Assembly: GCF_002135335.1 (NCBI RefSeq)
Contig: NZ_NEGC01000002.1
Location: 186,001 to 250,000 of the forward strand
DNA: 64,000 nt
Direction: 5' to 3'
From: Acinetobacter sp. ANC 4470
GTDB taxonomy: Bacteria > Pseudomonadota > Gammaproteobacteria > Pseudomonadales > Moraxellaceae
Shown one piece after another: positions 36,327 to 46,830 of this stretch. The stretch's first letter is position 1. Each line of letters opens with the position of its first letter. The notes below the pieces were generated by a model, which ran no database searches, was not told where the DNA came from, and saw only the letters and a list, made by a program, of their open reading frames with translations. The position numbers and the translations under genes are program-made.

Positions 36327-37946
36327 ATGGAACAAAATCGCGAAGAATTACTCAAGCATTTAGCTGCCTCCCTTAAAGATGCCAAAGAAGATGGTGGTGC
36401 TATTCTCCTTGTTGGTGCAGGTAATTCTGTTTCAGCAGGTATACCACCTGCTCAAAAACTGATGAAAATCGCGATTGAAAACTTTCCAAATTATTTTACC
36501 GAAGAAGAACAAAAGCTTGCTAAAGAAGATTTAAGCCAACTTCAATACAATGACATTATGACCAAACTATCGAATGTCAAACGTAAAGAGTTATTCAAAT
36601 GGTTTATTGAAGGAAATGAAGATAAAGGAATAGAAAAGGCAAAACTCAACTTTGCTCATATCGCAATTGCAGAGTTATTAAAACAAGGCTATTTCAGCAG
36701 AATACTCACTGTTAATTTTGACCCTCTATTAATCCATGCTTGTTATATGGTTGGTATGTATCCATTCCCTGCAATTTATGATTTAGGTGCAATGGGTAAG
36801 GTGAATGCCGAGCTGTTACATGATCCAAGTATCGTCTATTTAAATGGTCAACATGTTGGCTTTGTCCAGCGTAATACTACTGATCAACTAGAGGCTCATA
36901 AAGAAACACTAAGCCAAATCGTTCGTTCAACTGGTTGTTCTAAAACTTGGGTCGTAGCTGGTTATAGTGGAGAAAACGACCCTCTTATGGATGCCTTAAA
37001 CGAGTTACGTCCATATAACAATTGGCTGTATTGGTTGGAATATAGCAATCAAGTTTTACAGAAAGAAAGTCACAATTTCTTAGAAAATGATGAAGAATGT
37101 AAAGTCATTTATCAGTGTGATGCTGATGAAACATTCATGAATATCTCTTATTTGCTTGATTGCAGTTTAGATTTTATTGAGCGACCATATAAGGAATTAG
37201 AAATGTATCTAGAGGAAATTAGATTTGAAACATCGAAAACCTCTCAACATAGATATACTGCTAAAATTAAAAAATATATAGAAATATTAGAAACTAATAC
37301 AGCTATTAGCCAATTTAAACATGCTGATCAAGTAGACATGCTATTGGCTTATCTAGAAGACCTCATTGCTAACAAAATACCCTCTCCTCATGAAGAGAAC
37401 TTAAAAAAAATAATAGAAGTTTGTGAAAGAATATCGCAATTATCACCCGATCACGATGCTACATATTGGTATTGGGGCGACGCTTTATTTGCTACGGCAA
37501 AATTAGAAGGAATAGACAAAAATGAATTTCTTGAAGAAGCTGAAATAAAGTATCAGCTATCCATTGAGAAAGATATCTCAGAGGATATTAATATTAAAGC
37601 TAGGAAACTTTATGAGCTTTACAGATATCAGCACTCTCTAACTAATGACGAAACTACAAAAAATGATTTGCTAAAAAAAGCTTTAGCAAGTCTAAATCTA
37701 TGTACAGAATTATCCTTAGAAAAAGCAAAAGTTTACTCATTACTAAATGAACCAAAATTAGCGGTGAGTCACTTGAATAAAATCAAATATAAAAATAAGA
37801 ACACTTCTATACTTGGAAGTCTTTTATCATTCTTCAACTATTCAATAGAAGATGTGATAAGTGATGAAGATTTTCATCCAATTAAGAATCATCCCGATTT
37901 TCAGCATTGGGTAGAGCAAAAGCAGAAGGAAAGTATAAGTGCATAA
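36327..37946 (+). CDS. SIR2-like protein with helical/TPR-like C-terminal tail
   Basis: This 539-residue protein has an N-terminal SIR2-like NAD-binding domain (about 20-290): LLVGAGNSVSAGIP (29-40), TVNFDPLL (128-135, with the conserved Asn130) and AGYSGENDP (211-219). The usual LHG of sirtuins reads LNGQH (172-176), so the normal catalytic His position holds Asn and a His comes three later. The rest is alpha-helical, ending with a DFHPIKNHPDFQ motif like those that close TPR arrays. The family includes NAD-depleting anti-phage effectors; this single gene has no visible partner. Base composition is more A+T-rich than glyQS next door, suggesting acquisition. It is not a classic protein deacetylase. 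Confidence 0.8.
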   Translation: MEQNREELLKHLAASLKDAKEDGGAILLVGAGNSVSAGIPPAQKLMKIAIENFPNYFTEEEQKLAKEDLSQLQYNDIMTKLSNVKRKELFKWFIEGNEDKGIEKAKLNFAHIAIAELLKQGYFSRILTVNFDPLLIHACYMVGMYPFPAIYDLGAMGKVNAELLHDPSIVYLNGQHVGFVQRNTTDQLEAHKETLSQIVRSTGCSKTWVVAGYSGENDPLMDALNELRPYNNWLYWLEYSNQVLQKESHNFLENDEECKVIYQCDADETFMNISYLLDCSLDFIERPYKELEMYLEEIRFETSKTSQHRYTAKIKKYIEILETNTAISQFKHADQVDMLLAYLEDLIANKIPSPHEENLKKIIEVCERISQLSPDHDATYWYWGDALFATAKLEGIDKNEFLEEAEIKYQLSIEKDISEDINIKARKLYELYRYQHSLTNDETTKNDLLKKALASLNLCTELSLEKAKVYSLLNEPKLAVSHLNKIKYKNKNTSILGSLLSFFNYSIEDVISDEDFHPIKNHPDFQHWVEQKQKESISA

Positions 37947-38014
37947 CCTTTGCCACACCTTCGCAAAAACCTTATAATTGAGCACAATTTTTCTCTAATT
38001 TTAAGTGGATGACC

Positions 38015-38998
38015 ATGAGTCGCGCCATATCGCATATTGATACCTTCCAAGGCTTAATTCTTGCCTTACAAAATTACTGGGCTGAACAAGGTTGTGTCAT
38101 CCTGCAACCTTACGACATGGAAATGGGCGCAGGTACATTCCACACAGCAACTTTCCTTCGTGCCTTAGGGCCTGAAACGTGGAACGCGGCTTATGTACAA
38201 CCTTCACGTCGTCCTAAAGATGGTCGTTATGGTGAAAACCCGAACCGTTTGCAACACTACTACCAATTCCAAGTGGTACTTAAGCCAAACCCAGACAACA
38301 TCCAACAACTATATTTAGATTCTTTAAAAGCCATTGGTATTGATACTCTTGTTCATGACATTCGTTTTGTTGAAGACAACTGGGAATCTCCAACATTAGG
38401 TGCTTGGGGCTTAGGTTGGGAAGTTTGGCTCAACGGTATGGAAGTAACTCAATTCACTTACTTCCAACAAGTGGGTGGTGTTGAATGCTACCCAGTGACA
38501 GGCGAAATCACCTACGGTCTTGAACGTCTTGCCATGTACTTGCAAGGTGTCGATTCTGTTTACGATTTGGTTTGGACTAAAGGTCAATTCGGTACTGTGA
38601 CTTACGGTGACGTATTCCATCAAAATGAAGTTGAGCAATCAACTTATAACTTTGAATATGCCAACGTCGAAAAAATGTTTGAACTATTCGATTTTTACGA
38701 AGCAGAAGCGACACGCTTGATTGAAGCTGAACTTCCACTGCCTGCCTATGAACAAGTGATTAAAGCATCACATAGCTTTAACTTGCTTGATGCACGTGGT
38801 GCAATTTCAGTGACTGAACGTCAGCGTTATATTTTACGTGTACGTACTTTGGCGCGTTCAATCGCACAAAGTTATGTGGCTGCACGTGCGAAGCTAGGCT
38901 TCCCGATGGCTGAACCTAAATTACGTGATGAAGTTTTGGCGCAGTTAAAAGCACAAGTTGAAGCAGAAGCGAAAGAAGCAAACAAGGAGAGCAAATAA
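38015..38998 (+). CDS. glyQ: Glycyl-tRNA synthetase alpha subunit
   Basis: This catalytic subunit of the tetrameric class II glycyl-tRNA synthetase has about 327 residues. Conserved sections include [46 protein letters not shown] and [18 protein letters not shown], as in E. coli GlyQ. I prefer ATG 38015 with AAGTGG a few bases upstream; an ATG two codons earlier is also possible. Its stop overlaps the glyS start by one base (TAATG), so the subunits are translationally coupled. Confidence 0.95.
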   Translation: MSRAISHIDTFQGLILALQNYWAEQGCVILQPYDMEMGAGTFHTATFLRALGPETWNAAYVQPSRRPKDGRYGENPNRLQHYYQFQVVLKPNPDNIQQLYLDSLKAIGIDTLVHDIRFVEDNWESPTLGAWGLGWEVWLNGMEVTQFTYFQQVGGVECYPVTGEITYGLERLAMYLQGVDSVYDLVWTKGQFGTVTYGDVFHQNEVEQSTYNFEYANVEKMFELFDFYEAEATRLIEAELPLPAYEQVIKASHSFNLLDARGAISVTERQRYILRVRTLARSIAQSYVAARAKLGFPMAEPKLRDEVLAQLKAQVEAEAKEANKESK

Positions 38999-41067
38999 TG
39001 TCTAAACATACAGTATTGTTCGAACTTGGCTGTGAAGAACTTCCACCTAAAAGCCTCAAAAAATTACGTGATGCACTACAAGCTGAAACGGTAAAAGGCT
39101 TAAAAGATGCAGGTCTTGCATTCGACTCAATCGAAGCTTATGCAGCGCCACGTCGTTTGGCACTTAAAATTGTGAATGTCGATGGCGCGCAGCCTGATAC
39201 ACAAAAACGCTTTGACGGCCCTGCAAAACAAGCGGCTTTTGATGCGGAAGGCAAACCAACTAAAGCTTTAGAAGGCTTTATGCGTGGTCAAGGCATTACT
39301 GCGGATCAAGTCACCACTTTCCAAGCAGGTAAAGTTGAAAAAGTGTGCTTCTTGAAAGATGTTAAAGGTCAAAGCCTTGACGTTTTATTGCCACAAATTT
39401 TACAAGCAGCTTTGGATAACCTCCCAATTGCAAAACGTATGCGTTCAGCGGCAAGCCGTACTGAATTTGTCCGTCCTGTAAAATGGATGGTATTGCTCAA
39501 AGACAATGATGTGATTGAAGCCACTATTCAAGACCATAAAGCAGGCAATGTGACTTATGGTCATCGTTTCCATGCCCCTGAAGCGATTACTTTGGTTCAT
39601 GCAGATGAATATCTTGCCAAGTTAAAAGCGGCTTATGTGGTTGCTGACTTTGCAGAACGCCAAGCAATCATTGACCAACAAGTCAAAGCGTTGGCTGATG
39701 AAGTCAATGCGATTGCGATTGTACCAAGCGACCTGCGTGATGAAGTGACCGCATTGGTAGAATGGCCTGTTGCGCTACGTGCCAGTTTTGAAGAACGCTT
39801 CCTTGCCGTACCACAAGAAGCTTTGATCACCACGATGCAAGACAACCAAAAGTATTTTTGCTTGGTCAATAGCGATCATAAATTACAGCCTTATTTCATT
39901 ACTGTTTCAAATATTGAGTCTAAAGATCCGATTCAAATTATTGAAGGCAATGAAAAAGTAGTTCGTCCACGTTTGTCAGATGCTGAATTTTTCTTCTTAC
40001 AAGATCAAAAGCAACCGCTAGCATCGCGTAAAGAAAAACTTGCAAACATGGTGTTCCAAGCACAATTGGGTACGTTGTGGGATAAATCACAACGTATTGC
40101 AAAATTGGCTATGGCTTTATCAAGCATCACGGGCGCAACGGCAGCTGATGCTGAAAAAGCAGCACTACTTGCTAAATGCGACTTAACCTCTGAATTGGTC
40201 GGTGAATTCCCTGAACTTCAAGGCATTGCAGGTACGTATTACGCACGCATTGAAGGCGAAAATCATGAAGTGGCTGAAGCTTTAGGTGAGCAATATTTAC
40301 CTAAATTTGCAGGCGATGTTTTACCGCAAACCAAAACAGGCACAACCATTGCCCTTGCCGACCGTTTAGACACGCTCACGGGTATTTTTGGTATTGGTCA
40401 AGCACCAACAGGTTCGAAAGATCCGTTTGCCTTACGTCGTTCTGCCATTGGTATTTTACGTTTGGTGACTGAGAACAATCTTGATGTGTCGATTGAAGAT
40501 TTAATCAAGCTTGCATTAAACGCTTATGGCGATGTTGTAGCAGATCACGCGAAGACTTTAGCGGATGCTGTTGCATTTCTTGAAGGTCGTTACCGTGCCA
40601 AGTATGAAGACCAAGGTGTTGCAGTTGATGTGATTCAAGCAGTTCAAGCATTGTCGCCAAAATCACCTTTAGATTTTGACAAGCGTGTTACTGCGGTAAA
40701 TCACTTCCGTGCATTACCTGAAGCTGCTGCACTTGCTGCTGCAAATAAGCGTGTTGCCAATATTCTTGCCAAAGAAGCTGCACCAACGGGCGCAGTGGTT
40801 GAAGCAAACTTGGTTGAAGATGCTGAAAAAGCATTATTCGCTGTACTTGCTAAAATTACACCTGAAGTTGAACCATTATTTGCTGCGAAGGATTACACTA
40901 CTGCATTGTCTAAGCTTGCTGCTTTACGTGCGCCTGTGGATGCATTCTTTGAAGGTGTAATGGTCATGGCAGATGATGCAGAATTGAAAGCCAACCGCTT
41001 ACGTTTATTGGCTCAATTACGTGGCTTATTTACCAGTGTGGCGGATATTTCTGTACTTCAACACTAA
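38998..41067 (+). CDS. glyS: Glycyl-tRNA synthetase beta subunit
   Basis: The 689-residue beta subunit is needed for tRNA binding by the GlyQS enzyme. The N-terminus [14 protein letters not shown] and the internal [15 protein letters not shown] are diagnostic. The HD-like middle part and the C-terminal anticodon-binding (DALR-like) domain, with [22 protein letters not shown], are present. AGGAG lies inside the end of glyQ. A strong terminator follows. Confidence 0.96.
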   Translation: MSKHTVLFELGCEELPPKSLKKLRDALQAETVKGLKDAGLAFDSIEAYAAPRRLALKIVNVDGAQPDTQKRFDGPAKQAAFDAEGKPTKALEGFMRGQGITADQVTTFQAGKVEKVCFLKDVKGQSLDVLLPQILQAALDNLPIAKRMRSAASRTEFVRPVKWMVLLKDNDVIEATIQDHKAGNVTYGHRFHAPEAITLVHADEYLAKLKAAYVVADFAERQAIIDQQVKALADEVNAIAIVPSDLRDEVTALVEWPVALRASFEERFLAVPQEALITTMQDNQKYFCLVNSDHKLQPYFITVSNIESKDPIQIIEGNEKVVRPRLSDAEFFFLQDQKQPLASRKEKLANMVFQAQLGTLWDKSQRIAKLAMALSSITGATAADAEKAALLAKCDLTSELVGEFPELQGIAGTYYARIEGENHEVAEALGEQYLPKFAGDVLPQTKTGTTIALADRLDTLTGIFGIGQAPTGSKDPFALRRSAIGILRLVTENNLDVSIEDLIKLALNAYGDVVADHAKTLADAVAFLEGRYRAKYEDQGVAVDVIQAVQALSPKSPLDFDKRVTAVNHFRALPEAAALAAANKRVANILAKEAAPTGAVVEANLVEDAEKALFAVLAKITPEVEPLFAAKDYTTALSKLAALRAPVDAFFEGVMVMADDAELKANRLRLLAQLRGLFTSVADISVLQH

Positions 41068-41088
41068 CACCAAGATATAGCTGAATTT

Positions 41089-41115
41089 AAAAACCCGCTT
41101 TAAAGCGGGTTTTTT
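41089..41115 (+). terminator. Terminator of glyQS
   Basis: A fully self-complementary AAACCCGCTT...AAGCGGGTTT hairpin is followed by Ts. Confidence 0.95.
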
Positions 41116-41227
41116 ATAGCTTTAAATTATTCATAAATTAAGCATGAAAAAGCAGAAAAATATATATCTTCATTTCTTTATAACTCAGCAAAATTGATTA
41201 TTTAATAAAAGAAAATCTCTCTCCTAA

Positions 41228-42523
41228 ACCAAAGATCAAGTCATTCAACCTGCAATTACTCCGACGACTAGCTTAAATGGCTTAGCCAGTGAAGATCAAA
41301 TTAATGCTGAAAAACAAGCATTAGAGTTTATAAATCTTGCAGAAGCTCAAGAAGCTTTAAAATTAAAAGCACAAGATTTACTACAAATTGCAAAAAATAA
41401 TCATACCCCAATTGATAACTATAATATGACGCTCTTAAATCAAGCGGCACAGGAAAGTGCTTTTGCAAGTGCTCTCTCTATTTTTAATAGTGATCGAAAT
41501 AATGAAAAAATTATTTCTACGTTAGCTGCCGCCCACTCATGGTTCGGTTTAAATACACTGGGTTCACGTACAGTATTTGATAATCCAGATACGACTTATC
41601 GGAGTATCCCGCTTGATCCAAATGTGAGTTATGTCATTAAAGCAGCGGCGAACAGCAAAATTCCTTTAGACGTCAATTTTTCCTTATGGGATCAAAATAA
41701 CCAAACGTTATCAAACCTTGCTACCAGTGATTTAAAAAGAAATAAAGATGGTTCATTTGAAATTTATCTCAGTAAAAAATCAGCCCCATCAAATTATTTA
41801 AATTATATTGAATTAAAAGAAAATGGCTCATCCCTCTTTATTCGAAACACAATTAGCGACTGGCAAAATCAGCAGTTTGATAAACTCAGCATCGTGCGTG
41901 CAGATGGATCTCAACGCACTGTGACCGTAAGTAAAGAAGTACAGAAAAATCGTTTTCTTTCGAGCTTGACAAGTGCGGGGCCTGCTTATCAATATTATTA
42001 TCAACTTTCCAATACACCTGTAGTTAATACCCTTCCAGAGATTACATTAGGGGGAGCACAGGGTCGTTTGTCAACACAAGCAGCAACCTATAGTCCTTTT
42101 AATATTGCCGACGATGAAGCTTTAATTTTTACAACAACACTTGCCGATGCGAACTATTTTATTCTGCCTGTTTATAATCAGTGGTTTATCACAACTGACT
42201 ATATCAATAAAACACAAAGCTTAAATAACACCCAGTCTGTAGCAAATGTAGATGGTAGTTATACGTATGTCATTTCGAAAAAAGATCCGGGGATTTATAA
42301 CTGGGTGAATACCGATGGTTTGAATCGAGGTTATTTAAACCCACGCTGGCAAGGTCTATCAGGTCAATCGGATCAGCCTTTACCAACAGCGGCTTTAAAA
42401 TTAGTAAAACTGGCTGATTTGAAAAATGAATTACCTACAGGCACAAAATTTGTGACAATGCAGGAACGCGAGCAACAACTCAAAATACGTAAACAAAGTT
42501 ATGATTTACGTTATACACCATAA
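41228..42523 (+). pseudogene. DUF1214-like protein gene lacking its 5' end
   Basis: The protein-like frame is open from after a TAA at 41225-41227, but its first ATG is at 41426. The 66 codons before that ATG read as real protein (for example INAEKQALEFINLAEAQEALKLKAQDLL) without ATG, GTG or TTG. An ATG at 41143 (MKKQKNIYL...) is in another frame and stops after 17 codons; it may be the wreck of a signal peptide. The C-terminal part (TTTLADANYFILPVYNQWFITTDY to NWVNTDGLNRGYLNPRW) resembles DUF1214 domains. Product from 41426 would be 365 residues without an export signal. The family function is unknown. Confidence 0.6.
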
Positions 42524-42535
42524 TAATTAGCCTCA

Positions 42536-42572
42536 AAAAAGCCGAATAGTATCGAATATTATTCGGCTTTTT
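42536..42572 (+). terminator. Terminator of the DUF1214-like gene
   Basis: AAAAAGCCGAATA and TATTCGGCTTTTT form a 13-bp stem with a T tract. Confidence 0.9.
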
Positions 42573-42768
42573 ATCTAATCTTTTAGGACTAGACACTTGT
42601 GTGGTTTGCTTGAGCTAAAAATAAGATTTTTCGGACTGTACTCAATAAGGTCTAAATGCCAACGCAAAATCGCAAAATTTTTAATTGTTGTTTTAGACGA
42701 TCATCATCAAATCTAAACTTACATTCTTCTAAAAACAAGCGATAAGACGCCGTCGCGTATAACTAAAA

Positions 42769-42800
42769 AGTTAAGGGCTTTATTTCTAAAACCCTTAACT
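42769..42800 (-). terminator. Terminator of the tfpO gene
   Basis: AGTTAAGGG and CCCTTAACT flank a 14-base loop. On the minus strand TTTTTAG follows. It lies 44 bases past the tfpO stop. Confidence 0.75.
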
Positions 42801-42843
42801 AAAATGGTATTAAATCAATTAACTGGCTGTTTTGCAGTTAATA

Positions 42844-44481
42844 TTATTTTTTAGAAATGGGTTGGGCTAATGACGCATAATCCAGATCCATTTTTCCTAA
42901 TTTTTTAAGTAGCCAAAGCTGATGCCTTGCTTCTTTTTCATGACCATTAAAAGCCAGTACTTTGGCATATTTAATCAGATCATATTTGGTCGGATAATTT
43001 AAAACAATTTCCCGAATTTCGTTCAATTCCTGCTGATTAAGCGTTGTATATGGACTCATACGAATCCATGCAATCCGTCGATCAAATTCTTCAAGCAAAT
43101 AAATGGGTTTTTGATTGGTTATTTTTTCAGATGTTTTTTCATAACGTATCGCTTGATTGAGCTTTGCAGTGACAACAGTATAATCTCGAATAATCAATCC
43201 CAATAACAGCAGTGACACAACATAAACCACACGCATATAATGCGGTGAAAGCGTAATGGTCTTGATATTCGCTTGCTGCGATTGTACCAGCCCCAGAATA
43301 AAGCCCACAGGAAGCAAGAAATAAGCATAATATTGTGGGAATTCGAGCATGGCATGAACCAGCACTGCCCCAATCATTAAAATACCGATCACGGACTCCA
43401 CTGAATTGACATGCTTATTGAGCTGACAACCCCAATAACCAAAATATGCCAAAAATGGAATTCCAATCAGTAAGCCATTCCACAATACAAAATCAAGAAT
43501 AAAATTATGTGCGCTACGTATCCAGACTGGCCCCTGAAAATGATCACTAACCAAGGTATAAGCAACACTGGTTTGATTCCAACCATAGCCCCACCAAGGA
43601 CGATCTAAAATGGCATGCAGCATTTGTTCCCAAATGGCTAATCGGGACATATCCCCTGTTGCGCGCTCAGCAGCCGTTTTGGTTTGAGCAATGTCTACGC
43701 CTGTGATCTGTCCAATCCATTGCGTAACCGCAGGTAATAGCGCAATTAAACCGATAAAGAGCGCAAGCCATGCCAGCGTGTAATACCACTTAAGTGTAAT
43801 CAGTCCTTTATATTGCTGATAAGCGCCGTAAACAAGAATACACAAACACGCCACCCAAGAAGTACGAGACTGGCTCAGTGCCACGGCAAAGATCAAGATA
43901 AATGCACAAAGACTAAGAACCCATGTTTTTATTTTTTGTTTTTCATATAAATATAAGCTAGCCAGTAACGACATGATCAAAAATGTCGCCATGTTATTTG
44001 GTTGAGCAAAGTTTGCATATGGGCGCACAGCATTTTGCATATTCACCATGCCCGGAATATGGGCATCTAGAGTTAACCACTGGCAAATGGCGATGATGCC
44101 CGTCAATGTTCCTGACAAGAGTACAACCGTGCTAAAACCAATAAAAATATTTTCTCTGTCGATTTTACTTTGGGTCAGGTTATATCCCAACACGCTGCAA
44201 AGCCAAAATCCGAAAACAAAGAGTGAACAAAGTAAGGCTTTGTCCAAGAAGAAGAGTTCACCGCCAAAATATTGCAATAGAGGCACGCCAGTCAAAAACA
44301 ATAAAGGCAAACTGATAACAGGTAACTTAATCTTGTCTTTTAAATAAAGGGCAGCAAGGGCAAACAGCGATAAAAAGGCAAATAGCTCACCTGTATACGT
44401 CACCCACGGGCGGTAATGGATAGGCAAAAGCCAGCCAAGGGCAATGAATACACTGGCTAAAAGCAATAAGAAAAATTTCAT
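42844..44481 (-). CDS. tfpO: Pilin O-oligosaccharyltransferase (TfpO/PglL type)
   Basis: This 545-residue inner-membrane enzyme of the Wzy/PglL family should transfer a lipid-linked glycan to a Ser of pilin in the periplasm. There are about a dozen hydrophobic segments. The large periplasmic loop carries PYANFAQPNNMATFL (H/N-rich active region) and WWGYGWNQ followed by SAHNFILDFVLWNG (the conserved His). The C-terminal cytoplasmic/helical tail (about 440-545) is of the DUF3366 kind. It lies downstream of tfpZ and two pilins on the same strand, as in Acinetobacter pilin-glycosylation loci. Whether it is pilin-specific (TfpO, or PglL acting on ComP) or general is not settled by sequence. Confidence 0.85.
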   Translation of the reverse strand: MKFFLLLLASVFIALGWLLPIHYRPWVTYTGELFAFLSLFALAALYLKDKIKLPVISLPLLFLTGVPLLQYFGGELFFLDKALLCSLFVFGFWLCSVLGYNLTQSKIDRENIFIGFSTVVLLSGTLTGIIAICQWLTLDAHIPGMVNMQNAVRPYANFAQPNNMATFLIMSLLASLYLYEKQKIKTWVLSLCAFILIFAVALSQSRTSWVACLCILVYGAYQQYKGLITLKWYYTLAWLALFIGLIALLPAVTQWIGQITGVDIAQTKTAAERATGDMSRLAIWEQMLHAILDRPWWGYGWNQTSVAYTLVSDHFQGPVWIRSAHNFILDFVLWNGLLIGIPFLAYFGYWGCQLNKHVNSVESVIGILMIGAVLVHAMLEFPQYYAYFLLPVGFILGLVQSQQANIKTITLSPHYMRVVYVVSLLLLGLIIRDYTVVTAKLNQAIRYEKTSEKITNQKPIYLLEEFDRRIAWIRMSPYTTLNQQELNEIREIVLNYPTKYDLIKYAKVLAFNGHEKEARHQLWLLKKLGKMDLDYASLAQPISKK

Positions 44482-44569
44482 GATTGAATCAGTGAAAATA
44501 GAATGGGCCTATAGTAATAAAAAAGCAGATTAAATGATAATCTGCTTTTCTTACATCGTTCTTAATGAT

Positions 44570-45304
44570 TTAGTGCCATGAGCGTAAATCTACAATTTTA
44601 ACGACATTCGCCTTTTGATCTATTAAAACGGTCATATCTACTGCACTGGCTTTCATCGGTAAAAAAGCACTTGCCTGTGGATATTTTGCTAAGATTTTTT
44701 CTACATCGGTTTTGTTATTATACTGCTGTAATAATTCAATTTTTTGTTCGCGTTTTTGCATTTGTTTTTTTGCTTTGTTGAGTTCAACATAACGCTCTGG
44801 ACGTTGTGCAATCGAAATACCAGATCCTATCTCGGCAAACATTTCTTTATTTCTCTGCTTTGGATCTTTTGCAAATTCAGCAGCCACAAACTGCGGTTTA
44901 AACCAAGATACCTGCTTAAATTGTGATTGAATCTGCTCAGGATTTTCCATCACAATTTCATTATTCTTAATTAACTCAAAACGATCAACATTGTAGACTA
45001 ACCATGCTGGACGACCATCTGCAATCTGATAAAGCCCGTACCCCAACGCTATAACTTGGATAAGAATAATCACGGTCAAATCAAATTTCAGTGACTTTTT
45101 ACCTTCTTTATAAACCAACCAAGTAAAAAACGGACCTAAAACAATATCAATCCCCAGCATCATCAGGAAAATATGAGTAACACCTACCGCTTTATTTAAT
45201 GGGAATGGATACCAACAAAAGAACACAATACCAGCAGCAACGACAGCCACGCATATAGAAATAATTAAATGTGCAGTAACAAACTTAAATTTTGCTGTTT
45301 TCAT
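44570..45304 (-). CDS. tfpZ: TfpX/TfpZ-family type IV pilin accessory protein
   Basis: This 244-residue membrane protein has three or four hydrophobic segments in its first 110 residues (LIISICVAVVAAGIVFFCWYPF, THIFLMMLGIDIVLGPFFTWLVY, LTVIILIQVIALGYGLYQIA) and a hydrophilic C-terminal region. The DIVLGPFFTWLVYKEGKKSLKFDL stretch (about 24 residues) and GRPAWLVYNVDRFELI are characteristic of TfpZ-type proteins, which help specific pilins reach the surface or pilus. It lies 39 bases downstream of a pilin gene and upstream of tfpO. Confidence 0.85.
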   Translation of the reverse strand: MKTAKFKFVTAHLIISICVAVVAAGIVFFCWYPFPLNKAVGVTHIFLMMLGIDIVLGPFFTWLVYKEGKKSLKFDLTVIILIQVIALGYGLYQIADGRPAWLVYNVDRFELIKNNEIVMENPEQIQSQFKQVSWFKPQFVAAEFAKDPKQRNKEMFAEIGSGISIAQRPERYVELNKAKKQMQKREQKIELLQQYNNKTDVEKILAKYPQASAFLPMKASAVDMTVLIDQKANVVKIVDLRSWH

Positions 45305-45343
45305 GCTTTACCTTAAAACACCGTTTAGTTTATATTTTTTCGA

Positions 45344-45874
45344 CTAACGACAAGTTGATGGAACAAATTTAGGTTGTATTGTACCTAAAGTCGCTCCAAT
45401 CATTCCCATAACTTTAGCTGTTTCTTGCGTTTTAGACGAACAAGCCCAATCGACAATACCCGTACTTCCTGCTGTCAATGCTGTTTGTAATGGTACGATG
45501 GTCGTTGCATTGACTCGAATAAAAGGACTAAGCATTAGTGTATTTTCTGTAGGAGCAACACCAATCATAGAAGCCTTAAATGTAATTGTAATCTCTCCAG
45601 TCTGACCATCTGTTAATACACTCGCGACGTATTTACTGGTTGCACCTTTATTCGTAGCTTGATCATTCCAAGCCTGTGCAACACGCTGCAAATCCCCAGC
45701 AGACACAATCGCTTCTGCAGCCATCGCAGCTTTTGCACTACTCGCCAAAGTTACGCCTTCCAAAACCCGTGCTCGTATGCTGTAATCTTGATAAGCAGGT
45801 AAAGCAATGGCAGCAAGCACACCTATGATTGCGACAACCAGCATGAGTTCAATTAAAGTAAATCCGCGTTGCAT
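45344..45874 (-). CDS. Type IV pilin, second of tandem pair
   Basis: The 176-residue prepilin has leader MQRG cleaved before [14 protein letters not shown], with the needed Gly(-1), Phe(+1) and Glu(+5). An assembly helix follows. A C-terminal disulfide loop is formed by Cys in WACSSK and the last CR. It ends VPSTCR, with no terminal Ser. GGGGG precedes the ATG. It is the closer pilin to tfpZ/tfpO and a strong candidate for their client (PilA or ComP-like). It is diverged from the neighbouring pilin over its globular part. No sigma-54 promoter was seen directly upstream. Confidence 0.9.
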   Translation of the reverse strand: MQRGFTLIELMLVVAIIGVLAAIALPAYQDYSIRARVLEGVTLASSAKAAMAAEAIVSAGDLQRVAQAWNDQATNKGATSKYVASVLTDGQTGEITITFKASMIGVAPTENTLMLSPFIRVNATTIVPLQTALTAGSTGIVDWACSSKTQETAKVMGMIGATLGTIQPKFVPSTCR

Positions 45875-46037
45875 AATTCTGCCCCCTGTGCCTATATCGT
45901 TATTCTTATTCTCTTTTCAAAAACCATACCAATATTTAAACAAATATATTTCAATCACTTATAGTTAATTATTAATTTATTAAGGCAAAATTTGTCACTT
46001 ATTCACATTTTTATATACAAAGTGCGAATTTAAACAC

Positions 46038-46060
46038 AAAAAAAACAGCCCAAAGGCTGC
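46038..46060 (-). terminator. Terminator between the two pilin genes
   Basis: CAGCC and GGCTG with a CAAA loop (plus strand) are followed on the minus strand by eight Ts. It lies 19 bases past the stop of the first pilin and would limit read-through to the second. Confidence 0.85.
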
Positions 46061-46078
46061 TTTCTTTTTAACTCAATA

Positions 46079-46624
46079 TTAACGGCATTGAGATGGCGCA
46101 TACTTAGCTTCTAACAAACCTGTAGCAGCACCAGTTAAACCTTGAGCTGTAGCAGTAGCATTATTTTTAGAAGCACAAGCCCAATCTACTGAACCCGTTG
46201 TACCATCAACCAAAGCTGTTTTCAAAGCTACAGGTGCTGTAACTCCAGCTGCACCACCAACTTGAACATACGGACTTAATACTAAAGTATCCGCACCTGC
46301 TTTAATACCTACGGTAGCATCATTATATAAAATAGTAATTACACCAGTATCAGCCACTGCTTTTACTGATTTAACATACTTACTTTGTGCACCATTAGTA
46401 CCAGCTTGTGCATTCCAAGTATCGACTGCAACCTTAAGATCAACAGCCGTAGGAGCACCAGCAACCTGCTTTTGTACATCACCAGCAATTGTTAAACCTT
46501 CCGTAATACGGGTACGAATGGTGTAGTCTTGGTATGCAGGAAGTGCAATTGCAGCCAAAATACCGATAATCGCTACAACGATCATTAATTCAATAAGAGT
46601 AAAACCCTTTTGTATAGATTTCAT
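46079..46624 (-). CDS. pilA: Type IV pilin, first of tandem pair (PilA-like major pilin)
   Basis: The 181-residue prepilin has leader MKSIQKG before [27 protein letters not shown], a textbook assembly helix (listed motif FTLIE with Glu5). A C-terminal disulfide loop lies between WACASK and the final CR. ATG 46624 has GGAGAATGTT upstream; an ATG four codons earlier is too near. A sigma-54-type promoter lies 69 bases before the ATG and a strong terminator directly follows. That suggests high, PilSR-type controlled expression, as for a major pilin. The symbol is by family; ComP-like naming is possible. Confidence 0.9.
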   Translation of the reverse strand: MKSIQKGFTLIELMIVVAIIGILAAIALPAYQDYTIRTRITEGLTIAGDVQKQVAGAPTAVDLKVAVDTWNAQAGTNGAQSKYVKSVKAVADTGVITILYNDATVGIKAGADTLVLSPYVQVGGAAGVTAPVALKTALVDGTTGSVDWACASKNNATATAQGLTGAATGLLEAKYAPSQCR

Positions 46625-46692
46625 AACATTCTCCACAAATGTTTATTGTTTATTTATAAGCTTTATAAACTTATTTAGCTTATTTTATGTTT

Positions 46693-46708
46693 AGCACTAA
46701 ATGTGCCA
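46693..46708 (-). promoter_or_regulatory. Sigma-54 (RpoN) promoter of the first pilin gene
   Basis: On the minus strand the element reads TGGCACATTTAGTGCT. The GG and GC dinucleotides are at the exact -24/-12 spacing, and TGGCAC and TGCT match the consensus. The start site would be near 46681, giving a leader of about 57 bases. Confidence 0.85.
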
Positions 46709-46830
46709 AAAGTGATTATAATAAAATTAACAGAAAAAACAGCACTTTAAAAAAATAAAATTGTTACAGTGTGGTTCTAATGTTTTTTTTGGTAAAAAAA
46801 TGACATTTTTTGTCACTTAAACACCATTTT

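Noticed and set aside
42640..42760. Possible transposase 3' remnant on the minus strand (reads RRRLIACF then stop)
   Set aside because: Too short, with stops in every frame, and no inverted repeat or recognised motif.
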